Assembly (NCBI GenBank): GCA_021823305.1
Contig: JAKAOE010000061.1
Span: 1 to 8,177, forward strand
DNA length: 8,177 bases
Origin: Acidobacteriota bacterium
Lineage (GTDB): Bacteria > Acidobacteriota > Terriglobia > Terriglobales > SCQP01
Direction: 5' to 3'
Shown here piece by piece: positions 1-6,011 of this stretch (position 1 is the first letter of the stretch; the number at the start of each line of letters is the position of its first letter). Position numbers and translations under genes: made by a program. Below the pieces are notes generated by a model. The model did no database searches. It saw nothing but the letters and a program-made list of their open reading frames with translations, and was not told where the DNA came from.

Positions 1-346
1 ATACCGAAAGCGAGCTAACCAGCACGAAGCGGCCGATGCCGGCAGCCCGCGCTGCCGCGGCGAGCCGCTGCGTCGCGTCACCGTTCACTTCGCGAAAGGG
101 ATGAGACGCCCCGTCGACGTGCGCCAAGCCGGCCGCGTGACACACGGCCGACACTCCGGCCAGACAGGGCTCCCACGCCACCGGCCGTGCCAGATCAGCC
201 GTCATCACCTCGACCGCAGCCCCCGGGGGAAGCCGCAATCGGGTTGGATCGCGCACCGGTAATCGCAGCCGCACACCCGCCGCCGCCAGGCGTTCCGCGA
301 TGGCACTGCCCAGATACCCCGTCGCGCCCGTGAGTAGGATTAGCAC
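1..346 (-). CDS. NAD(P)-dependent epimerase/dehydratase (extended SDR), 3' end cut by window edge
   Basis: This frame is open from a GTG at 346 to the left edge and gives 115 residues. The N-terminus is a Rossmann fold: hydrophobic strand LILLTG, then GATGYLG (residues 7-13) as the TGxxGxxG dinucleotide-binding loop. Further extended-SDR signatures follow in order: an acidic DL near 51, HAAG at 70-73, VNGDAT at 87-92 (family N-x-x-G-T region) and RFVLVSS at 106-112, which carries the Ser before the catalytic YxxxK. The YxxxK itself lies beyond position 1. The GTG overlaps the stop of the SIS-isomerase gene by 7 bp, and a G-rich GGCGGGG sits just upstream, so translation is probably coupled. 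The family converts nucleotide sugars by epimerisation, dehydration or keto-reduction. The wording of the RFVLVSS and HAAG blocks recalls WbpV/UDP-hexose-epimerase-like members, but substrate cannot be read from this fragment. GDP-heptose is one candidate from context only. Confidence 0.88.
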   Translation of the reverse strand, partial: MLILLTGATGYLGSAIAERLAAAGVRLRLPVRDPTRLRLPPGAAVEVMTADLARPVAWEPCLAGVSAVCHAAGLAHVDGASHPFREVNGDATQRLAAAARAAGIGRFVLVSSLSV

Positions 347-927
347 GTCTGCCCCGCCGCACGGGTGCGCTGCACCCTCCGCATCAACGCTTGGGTCGCG
401 ACATGAAAGATCGCCATGTGCACGTCTTCGGCAAGCTGCATGTCGCGCACCGGCACCCAGACTGAGGTGTGCGCCAGCGCGCGCAGCCGCCCGCCGTCGA
501 ACGCGCTCAGTCCCACCGTGTGGGCCTCGTGGGCGTTGGCGTACTCAATCGCCTGCACGACGTTGCGGGAGTTGCCGCTGCAGGAGATCCCCACGACGAG
601 ATCGCGCGGACGCAGGAAATTCCGCAACGGCTCCACAAACACCCGGTCGTAGGCGACGTCATTGGCGTAGGCCAGCAGGGTGGGCACGTTGTCATTGAGG
701 CAGAGCACGCGGAATCGCTTGTCCAGGCCGTGGCAGACCCCCTTATTGAGATCGCAGGCCGCGTGTGAGGCGGTTGCGCCGCTGCCGCCGTTGCCCATCA
801 GCAGCACCTGCCGCTCGTCGCGGTAGGCGCTCTCCAGCAATTCGATGAACCCGTCCACCTGCTCGGCCGACACCAAATCAAGCGTCGCATGCAGCCGGTC
901 CCGGTAGGCTGCGAACTCGGCGATCAC
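340..927 (-). CDS. gmhA: SIS-domain sedoheptulose-7-phosphate isomerase (GmhA-like)
   Basis: The 195-residue cytoplasmic protein has the length and layout of GmhA, which isomerises sedoheptulose-7-phosphate to D-glycero-D-manno-heptose-7-phosphate, the first step to nucleotide-activated heptose. The phosphosugar-binding SIS signatures are GNGGSGATASH (45-55) and SGNSRNV (117-123). The C-terminal helix AEDVHMAIFH (166-175) places His175 where E. coli GmhA has catalytic His180. The residue aligned with E. coli Glu65 is Asp59 (in CDLNKG, 58-63), a change discussed in the findings. The start is GTG at 927, overlapping the kinase stop in a GTGA junction (924-927). The stop TAA (342-340) overlaps the epimerase start. 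Adjacent HddA- and HddC-type genes support the heptose assignment. Another phosphoketose isomerase activity is possible, because SIS proteins of this look are annotated only generically in many genomes. Confidence 0.88.
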   Translation of the reverse strand: MIAEFAAYRDRLHATLDLVSAEQVDGFIELLESAYRDERQVLLMGNGGSGATASHAACDLNKGVCHGLDKRFRVLCLNDNVPTLLAYANDVAYDRVFVEPLRNFLRPRDLVVGISCSGNSRNVVQAIEYANAHEAHTVGLSAFDGGRLRALAHTSVWVPVRDMQLAEDVHMAIFHVATQALMRRVQRTRAAGQTC

Positions 928-1934
928 CGGCCCGCCCCCGCTGCACTCACGCGCGCCCCGTTGTCGTTATACATGATCTCGCAACCGCCGGCGCTGAAGC
1001 CCAAGCGCAGCTCGCGCAAGCCGGCCAAACGGCGTCGCACGCACTCCTGACGATCCTCGCGACAGTATAGCAACAGGAAGCCTCCGCCCCCGGCCCCCAG
1101 CACTTTGCCGCCCTCAGCCCCGGCGGACAACGCCTCGACGTAGCTCGTCTCGATGGCATCGTTGCTGGTCACCGTGGTCAGCTCCCGCTTCAAGCACCAG
1201 GATTCGTGCAGTATCTCGCCGAGCACGCCGATGTCCCCCCGGCGAAAGCCGTCCGCCAATCCGTAAGCCAAGTCCACCATCCTGCGCACGCGGGCAAATT
1301 TTGCCGCATCTCGCATGCCTTCCGATTGCAACGCCAGGATCTGGCTGGCCGAGCGCTCATTGCCCAGATAGAACAGCAGGAGGCGATCGCAGAGGCTGCG
1401 CCAGCGTTCCGGCGCCAGCCGCAACCGGGTGACCTTGGTCCCGCCGTCCGATGCGAACTCGAACAAGTTCAGGCCGCCGTAGGCGGCCGCGTACTGATCC
1501 TGCTTGCCGATCGGTTCGCCCGCCATCTCGATCTCGACCCGGCAGGCCTCGCGCGCCAATTGCTCCGCATCGGGCTGGCGCCCGGCGTGGGCGTGCAGGG
1601 CGCGCAGCAAGCACACGGTAAAGGCGCTGCTTGATCCCAGGCCGGAACCCGCGGGGACGTCGGCAAAGCTGGCGATCTCCATTCCTTTCCCCAGCGCCAC
1701 CAGGCGAAGACATTCCCGCACTAGCGGATGTTGCAGCTGGTCCGGCTCGTCTACGTCTTCGGTTCGCGAGTACTTGACGCGGATTTTGTCGTGGAAGTAC
1801 GGATGCAACGCCACGTACATGTAACGGTCCACCGTCACGCTGACCACGGCGCCGGGGAAGCGCTGATAAAAAGCGGGCAGGTCGCTGCCTCCGCCGGCAA
1901 AGCTGATGCGAAAGGGCGCACGCGTAAGGATCAT
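924..1934 (-). CDS. hddA: GHMP-family sugar kinase, probable D-glycero-alpha-D-manno-heptose-7-phosphate kinase (HddA-like)
   Basis: The 336-residue protein opens with TRAPFRISFAGGGSD (4-18), a GHMP-kinase N-terminal substrate segment characteristic of HddA-like kinases. The ATP-binding loop is PAGSGLGSSSA (94-104). GKQDQYAAAYGG (143-154) contains the likely catalytic Asp146. The C-terminal GHMP motif is GAGGGGF (280-286). HddA phosphorylates D-glycero-D-manno-heptose-7-phosphate at C1 to give the alpha-1,7-bisphosphate used in the GDP-heptose branch. Length is normal and no key motif is damaged. The ATG start at 1934 overlaps the nucleotidyltransferase stop in an ATGA junction (1931-1934). 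The stop overlaps the isomerase start. This kinase family also contains kinases for other sugars such as fucose. The isomerase and nucleotidyltransferase neighbours make heptose-7-phosphate the best substrate call. Confidence 0.92.
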   Translation of the reverse strand: MILTRAPFRISFAGGGSDLPAFYQRFPGAVVSVTVDRYMYVALHPYFHDKIRVKYSRTEDVDEPDQLQHPLVRECLRLVALGKGMEIASFADVPAGSGLGSSSAFTVCLLRALHAHAGRQPDAEQLAREACRVEIEMAGEPIGKQDQYAAAYGGLNLFEFASDGGTKVTRLRLAPERWRSLCDRLLLFYLGNERSASQILALQSEGMRDAAKFARVRRMVDLAYGLADGFRRGDIGVLGEILHESWCLKRELTTVTSNDAIETSYVEALSAGAEGGKVLGAGGGGFLLLYCREDRQECVRRRLAGLRELRLGFSAGGCEIMYNDNGARVSAAGAGR

Positions 1935-2614
1935 TGCAGCACCTGCTCCAGCCGTGCCAGTCCGGCTTGCGTTCCCATGTCGTAAAACGGCATGAGCGTA
2001 GTCATGGCGGCAAGACGTCCGGCACGGATCAGGGCGGGAAACACATCCTGCTCCAGTCCGCAGGCGCCTGCGGCGGGAATGAACTCGAGCACCTCGCGCG
2101 AATACAGCGCGACGCCGGCATCCACATGCGCCGCCCCGTCGGAGCGGCGCTTGTCATAGGATGCGACTCGCCCATCCGCGGCTATGCGGACGTTGCCCGC
2201 CACGCCGCCGCTCCCGGGGCTTACGACCAGCGTGCCGATGGCACTCGCGGCGAGGTGGGCGGGGGGGAGCGACTCGAGCGGAACTTGCAGCAGCGTGTCC
2301 CCGTTCACCAGATAGAACTCCCGGGCCAGCATGCCGGCCGCATTGCGAATGGCGCCGGCGGTGCCCAAAGGCTGAACCTCGTGCGAGTAGCGCAGGCGAA
2401 GGCCAAACCGCCTGCCGTCGCCGAGTTGGGCGTGGAACTGCTCCGCGAGATAGCCGACCAACAGCACCGCCTCCTCCACCCCGTTGGCCCGCAGCCATTC
2501 GAGCTGATGGCAGAGGAATGGGCGTCCTGCCACCGGCACTAAAGGCTTGGGGACGAGATCGGTAAGCGGACGCAGCCGCGTGCCTCTTCCCCCCGCTAGA
2601 ATCAGCGCCTGCAC
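1931..2614 (-). CDS. hddC: Sugar-1-phosphate nucleotidyltransferase, probable D-glycero-alpha-D-manno-heptose-1-phosphate guanylyltransferase (HddC-like)
   Basis: From GTG at 2614 the product has 227 residues, normal for HddC. It shows the nucleotidyltransferase signature LAGGRGTRLRPLT (6-18) with PKP (22-24), GTAGAI (84-89), the metal-binding NGD (104-106), DAG (165-167) and a C-terminal FYDMGT (210-215). HddC activates heptose-1-phosphate with GTP. Guanylyl specificity is inferred from the neighbouring HddA- and GmhA-type genes, since the motifs alone also fit glucose- or mannose-1-phosphate nucleotidyltransferases. The chosen GTG lies 7 bp after the glycosyltransferase stop and begins directly at the family's conserved first strand (QALILAGG). 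Alternative in-frame GTGs at 2632 and 2671 would add 6 or 19 unconserved residues inside the upstream gene. No clear Shine-Dalgarno sequence marks any of the three. The phosphatase GmhB, needed between HddA and HddC, is not in this window. Confidence 0.9.
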   Translation of the reverse strand: MQALILAGGRGTRLRPLTDLVPKPLVPVAGRPFLCHQLEWLRANGVEEAVLLVGYLAEQFHAQLGDGRRFGLRLRYSHEVQPLGTAGAIRNAAGMLAREFYLVNGDTLLQVPLESLPPAHLAASAIGTLVVSPGSGGVAGNVRIAADGRVASYDKRRSDGAAHVDAGVALYSREVLEFIPAAGACGLEQDVFPALIRAGRLAAMTTLMPFYDMGTQAGLARLEQVLQ

Positions 2615-2621
2615 CGGACCG

Positions 2622-3737
2622 TCAGCGCACACGTTCCCAGGTGGGAGCCTGGCGGGCGGAGCGTAAAACACCCATGAGCATGGCCAGGTTGTTCAGACAA
2701 AAACTGTAGGGAAGGCGGAGAATTGCCGGGCCGCGGGTCTTGCGTAGGGCCAGTCCCGCCGCTGCGGCGGCGTAGAACGCAAGCTGCGCCAACAGCACCC
2801 AACGATAGAATGGCGTCACGGCTAGCGCCGCGCTGGCCGGCAGCAGGGTCAGGAGAAAAACCGGGCCGCACCAACGCGCCAGCCGGGTCAGCAGTTGCAG
2901 CAGCGGCAGCCACCGGCGCTGGCGCATCGCCTCCCGGGCCAGGCTGGCGGCACTGGCAAAGTTCCAGGCGACAATGCGGATGCGGCGTTTGAATTGGCCG
3001 GCGTCGTTGTCTTCGGGCTCTTCCACGGAGATCGCTTCCGGGTCCATGATCGCCCCTTGGCCGCTCAGCAGCACGCGGGTCGGCAACTCAAAATCGTCGC
3101 CCCGGCGCTCGCTCAGCGGACGATAGGACTCGCGGCGCAAAGCGAAAATCGATCCGTTGGCGCCAAGCAGCGAAAACAGGCGGCTCTCCAGCAGCTTCTT
3201 GGAGACCTCGGAGCGCCAGTAGGCGGATTCGCTCGCGCCGGCCCGGTGGTCGGCGCGCCGGTACACCAGCCGCCCGGACACGCACCCGATGCGCGGATCG
3301 GCGAAATTACGCACCAGCTTGCGGATGGCATCCGGCTCGTAAAAACCGTTGGCGTCGGAGAACACGATGATCTCGCCGCACGTCTGGGGCACGCTGGCGA
3401 ACAGCGTCGGCCCTTTCCCCTTGCGGCCGGCGTAGGCGAGCAGGCGAATGCCACGATTTGCGTAAGCGGAGACGATGGCATTGGTGGCATCCGTGGATTC
3501 CGATGCCACCACGATCTCCAGCCGGTCACGTGGGTAGTCCAGGGCCAGGCTGTTGTCGAGCTTCGCGGCGATGACTCTCTCCTCGTTATAGGCGGAGATC
3601 AGCAGCGAAACGAGGGGCTCGATCTCCGCCTGCCGCGGGCGCTTCCCGCGCAGCACGCCCATCACGGCCAACAAGGCCGGATAGAGCACATGGGGCGCGA
3701 GCAGGCAGCCGAGCGAGGTCCAGAAGAGCCAAATCAT
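2622..3737 (-). CDS. Membrane-anchored family 2 glycosyltransferase (GT-A fold, cellulose-synthase-like layout)
   Basis: From ATG at 3737 the product has 371 residues. Segment 1-29 is hydrophobic and probably a membrane anchor. The GT2 catalytic domain follows: VSLLISAYNEE (43-53), EIVVASESTD (74-83), VFSDANGFYEPDAI (125-138, the DxD-like metal site SDAN), NGSIFALRRE (194-203), DDFELPTRV (214-222) and QFKRRIRIVAWN (248-259), equivalent to the QxxRW region of processive GT2 enzymes. Two or three C-terminal hydrophobic segments (about 292-309, 312-330, 341-358) give a membrane layout like that of polysaccharide-polymerising or chain-extending GT2s. It should transfer a sugar from a nucleotide donor at the inner face of the membrane; donor and acceptor are unknown. 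A TTG at 3761 would add 8 residues, with GGTGAGG only two bases upstream. A short GC hairpin (3768-3782) overlaps that region. The start is therefore uncertain between 3737 and 3761. Confidence 0.9.
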   Translation of the reverse strand: MIWLFWTSLGCLLAPHVLYPALLAVMGVLRGKRPRQAEIEPLVSLLISAYNEERVIAAKLDNSLALDYPRDRLEIVVASESTDATNAIVSAYANRGIRLLAYAGRKGKGPTLFASVPQTCGEIIVFSDANGFYEPDAIRKLVRNFADPRIGCVSGRLVYRRADHRAGASESAYWRSEVSKKLLESRLFSLLGANGSIFALRRESYRPLSERRGDDFELPTRVLLSGQGAIMDPEAISVEEPEDNDAGQFKRRIRIVAWNFASAASLAREAMRQRRWLPLLQLLTRLARWCGPVFLLTLLPASAALAVTPFYRWVLLAQLAFYAAAAAGLALRKTRGPAILRLPYSFCLNNLAMLMGVLRSARQAPTWERVR

Positions 3738-3790
3738 GCCAGTGACGCCGGAGTCAACCAAGCCCTCACCGCCCGCGGCGGCAAGCGCGT

Positions 3791-5113
3791 CTAAATATAG
3801 CCCAAGTCCCGCAAGCGCTGTTCGACCAGTTGCTCGTCGCTCTCCGACAGCGGCGCCGCATCCGCTGCTCCCGTGGTGAACTCGCCCAAATGCTGGCGTA
3901 ACAGGGCCAACAGCGCGGCTTCCTCCGCCGGATACTGAGCGGCGACGTCGCGCTTCTCCTCCGGGTCACTGGGCAAATGGAAGAGCTGCACCGCGTCGGC
4001 TTCGGGCTTCCAGATCAGGCTCCAGTCGCCACGGCGCACAGCCAGGGTCTCGTGCGGCTCGACCCCGACTTCGGAAACGACCGCGGCATCGGGATCCGGA
4101 CGGCCGCGCAGCGCCGGCAACAGGCTTGGGGCGTCCAAACCGGGGGCGGGGACGCCAGCCACGTCGAGGAGGGTGGGCGTCACCTGCAGCAGCGACGACA
4201 AGCCGGCGTGGCGACCCGGCGGAACGCCGGGCACGGAAACGAGCATGGGCACGTGGGTCAGCTCGCGGTAGAGCTTGTGCCGGTGGGAATAGCCGCCGTG
4301 TTCAAAGAATTCATCACCATGGTCGGCGGTAATCACCCAGGCGGTATTGTCCAGCAGTCCGCGGCCGCCTATCGCATCAAAAAGCCGGGCGATGGCGGCG
4401 TCGACCAGGCGGATCTGGCGGGCGTAGTTGGCCATCAGCTTCTCCCGCTCGGGCGGGGTGATCGTGCCGGGAAATTGCCAACTGCGCGACCAAAGGCGCT
4501 CGTGAGGGGATACGCCCCGCAGCAGCTTGCGCGACAGGTAGGGGCCGTGGGCGTCCATATAATGCACCCACAGAAAGAAGGGCTGACGAACGCCCTCCAG
4601 CCACGCGATCGCGCGCCGGTTCAAGGGACGGCAACCCAGGAACGGATTGACCTGCAGGACCCGCTGCACGCGCAAGAGCAGTTGTACCCGGCGGCTGGCC
4701 GCCGGACCCGCGATCAAGACGTCGTCAAAAAACGCATCGAATCCGGCGTTGAACCCGAAGACGCGCGAAAGCAGAGGATTGGAATGAAACCCGCCGGTGC
4801 GATAGCCCGCCGCGTGCAGGCGGTCCGTGAGCGTGAGGGTTCCGGTCACGACACGCCCAGCCTGGTGCTCGCCGCCGGTGCGCAAGCCGGCGACCATCCT
4901 GCGCAGATGGCACGGATAGAGCCCGGTGAACAGCGAGGGCATGGAAAAGGCGGTAAACGGGCCTTGGGAGTGGCACCGTTCCATAACCACCGCTTGCGCG
5001 GCGAGGCGGTCGAGGTTCGGGGTGAGGCTGGGCTCGCTCCGGCCGCGATACACGCCCACCCGGTCCGCGCGCAGCGAGTCGACGGTAATGAGAACGATGT
5101 TGGGAGGGGCCAT
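3791..5113 (-). CDS. Sulfatase-like alkaline-phosphatase-superfamily protein with Thr at the formylglycine position
   Basis: The 440-residue protein matches the sulfatase family (PF00884 type) throughout. PNIVLITVDSLRADRVGVY (4-22) carries metal ligand Asp12. PSLTPNLDRLA is at 28-38 and LFTGLYP at 61-67. HYMDAHGPY is at 184-192. ADHGDEFFEHGGYSH (263-277) carries metal ligands Asp264, His265 and probably His277. SDPEEKRDVA (382-391) is the usual C-terminal element. The catalytic CxPSR signature reads T-A-F-S-M (54-58): Thr54 takes the place of the Cys/Ser oxidised to formylglycine. Thr is the nucleophile in superfamily relatives such as phosphoethanolamine and LTA synthase-type transferases, so sulfate-ester hydrolysis is doubtful. 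No signal peptide or membrane segment is seen, so it is probably cytoplasmic. Start ATG at 5113 lies 22 bp after the methyltransferase stop and directly precedes the first conserved strand. A longer in-frame reading to 5485 lies inside the upstream gene and was not used. Confidence 0.9.
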   Translation of the reverse strand: MAPPNIVLITVDSLRADRVGVYRGRSEPSLTPNLDRLAAQAVVMERCHSQGPFTAFSMPSLFTGLYPCHLRRMVAGLRTGGEHQAGRVVTGTLTLTDRLHAAGYRTGGFHSNPLLSRVFGFNAGFDAFFDDVLIAGPAASRRVQLLLRVQRVLQVNPFLGCRPLNRRAIAWLEGVRQPFFLWVHYMDAHGPYLSRKLLRGVSPHERLWSRSWQFPGTITPPEREKLMANYARQIRLVDAAIARLFDAIGGRGLLDNTAWVITADHGDEFFEHGGYSHRHKLYRELTHVPMLVSVPGVPPGRHAGLSSLLQVTPTLLDVAGVPAPGLDAPSLLPALRGRPDPDAAVVSEVGVEPHETLAVRRGDWSLIWKPEADAVQLFHLPSDPEEKRDVAAQYPAEEAALLALLRQHLGEFTTGAADAAPLSESDEQLVEQRLRDLGYI

Positions 5114-5135
5114 GCTCAATCCAGTGTACCTGCGG

Positions 5136-6011
5136 CTATTTCCACCGCGCCGGCGGCCGCGTGAGCCACATCTGGGTGAGGCGCACGTCGAGGCGGACCA
5201 GCGACAATCCGGCCGCGGCCAAGTGAGCCACGAGTTCGGCCGGATCGTGGCCGGGGACGTGATGATACTCGAGGACAAGGCGGCGCACCGGCCGCAGCAG
5301 CGCGGCGGGCGCGCCCAGCAGCACCTCGTACTCCCCGCCTTCGATGTCGCACTTGAGCAGGTCCACATCGCCCGACAAGCGCGACATGAGGGCCGCCAGG
5401 CCGATGGCCGGAACCGTCTCCCGGCCCGCAGGCTCGCCGGCAGCCGGCGGTGCCAGCAGACTGTTGGCCTGAGGCGTACGGGCAAACACCGTCAGTTCCC
5501 GGCTGGGGGGCGAGCCCTCGCCCACCACCGCGGCGCGCAATGCCTGCACCCCGTGTAGCGTCGGCTGCGCCGCAAGGTTGCGCTGCAGATATGCGAAGGT
5601 GGACGCGGCCGGTTCGACCGCGATGCCCTCGAGGTGGCGCCAACGCAGGCTGAGCGCAGCGCTGAAGGCCCCCATGTTGGCGCCGAGATCGAGAATCCGG
5701 CGCGGCTCGGCTGTCGGCTCCAGGGCCTTGAGGTCGTAGATGTCGCGCGCCAGGCAGGCGGTCGGCGAAGACCAGTGATAGCCGGGAGTGTGGAGGGTCA
5801 GGCCGCCTTTACGGGTTCGCCAAGCGAGGTCGGGTGGCGCGGGCGTTCGCGCCGCGCGCAACGCCCGCGCGGCGTTGCCACACCAACCGCGGTAGGCGAC
5901 CTGGCCCGCCACGGCCATTGAGATGAGACTGGGCAAGCGGCGGGCCACGCTAGGGCGGGCAGGAAAGTATTCCATGGCCGAGGCGGGAGTCAACTGGGGT
6001 TGTTCAGACAT
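5136..6011 (-). CDS. FkbM-family SAM-dependent methyltransferase (internal copy)
   Basis: The 291-residue protein has the FkbM methyltransferase domain in about residues 85-275. The SAM-binding motif I is ILDLGANMGAFS (106-117), followed by VEP (132-134), where the acidic residue contacts the SAM ribose in this family. QANSLL (181-186) and LLKCDIEGGEYEVLLGAP (218-235) are the characteristic FkbM blocks, and LVLEYH is at 245-250. FkbM proteins methylate hydroxyls of sugars and polyketides. Beside glycan genes, sugar O-methylation is the likely role. The N-terminal 80 residues are basic and not recognisable. Start ATG at 6011 overlaps the end of the beta-helix gene by 22 bp; an internal ATG at 5975 would avoid the overlap and lose 12 residues. 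Neither has a clear Shine-Dalgarno sequence. The other FkbM gene at the right edge shares the ANSLLAP block, but the proteins otherwise look divergent. Confidence 0.9.
   Translation of the reverse strand: MSEQPQLTPASAMEYFPARPSVARRLPSLISMAVAGQVAYRGWCGNAARALRAARTPAPPDLAWRTRKGGLTLHTPGYHWSSPTACLARDIYDLKALEPTAEPRRILDLGANMGAFSAALSLRWRHLEGIAVEPAASTFAYLQRNLAAQPTLHGVQALRAAVVGEGSPPSRELTVFARTPQANSLLAPPAAGEPAGRETVPAIGLAALMSRLSGDVDLLKCDIEGGEYEVLLGAPAALLRPVRRLVLEYHHVPGHDPAELVAHLAAAGLSLVRLDVRLTQMWLTRPPARWK

Noticed and set aside
3768..3782. Rho-independent terminator between the sulfatase-like and GT2 genes
   Set aside because: The stem is only 6 bp and is followed by GAGGGC rather than a U-tract, and the gene spacing argues for one operon.
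2895..3794. A 299-codon plus-strand open frame opposite the GT2 gene
   Set aside because: It is an antisense shadow in GC-rich DNA. The minus-strand frame has the full set of GT2 motifs.
3977..5164. A 395-codon plus-strand open frame opposite the sulfatase-like gene
   Set aside because: Its translation shows no family motifs and has the composition of an antisense shadow, while the minus strand carries an intact, motif-complete sulfatase-family protein.
5114..5485. Upstream extension of the sulfatase-like frame to a start at 5485
   Set aside because: The extra 124 residues are Arg/Pro/Ser-rich, unlike any sulfatase N-terminus, and lie wholly or almost wholly within the FkbM coding region. 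The family's first strand starts right after the ATG at 5113.
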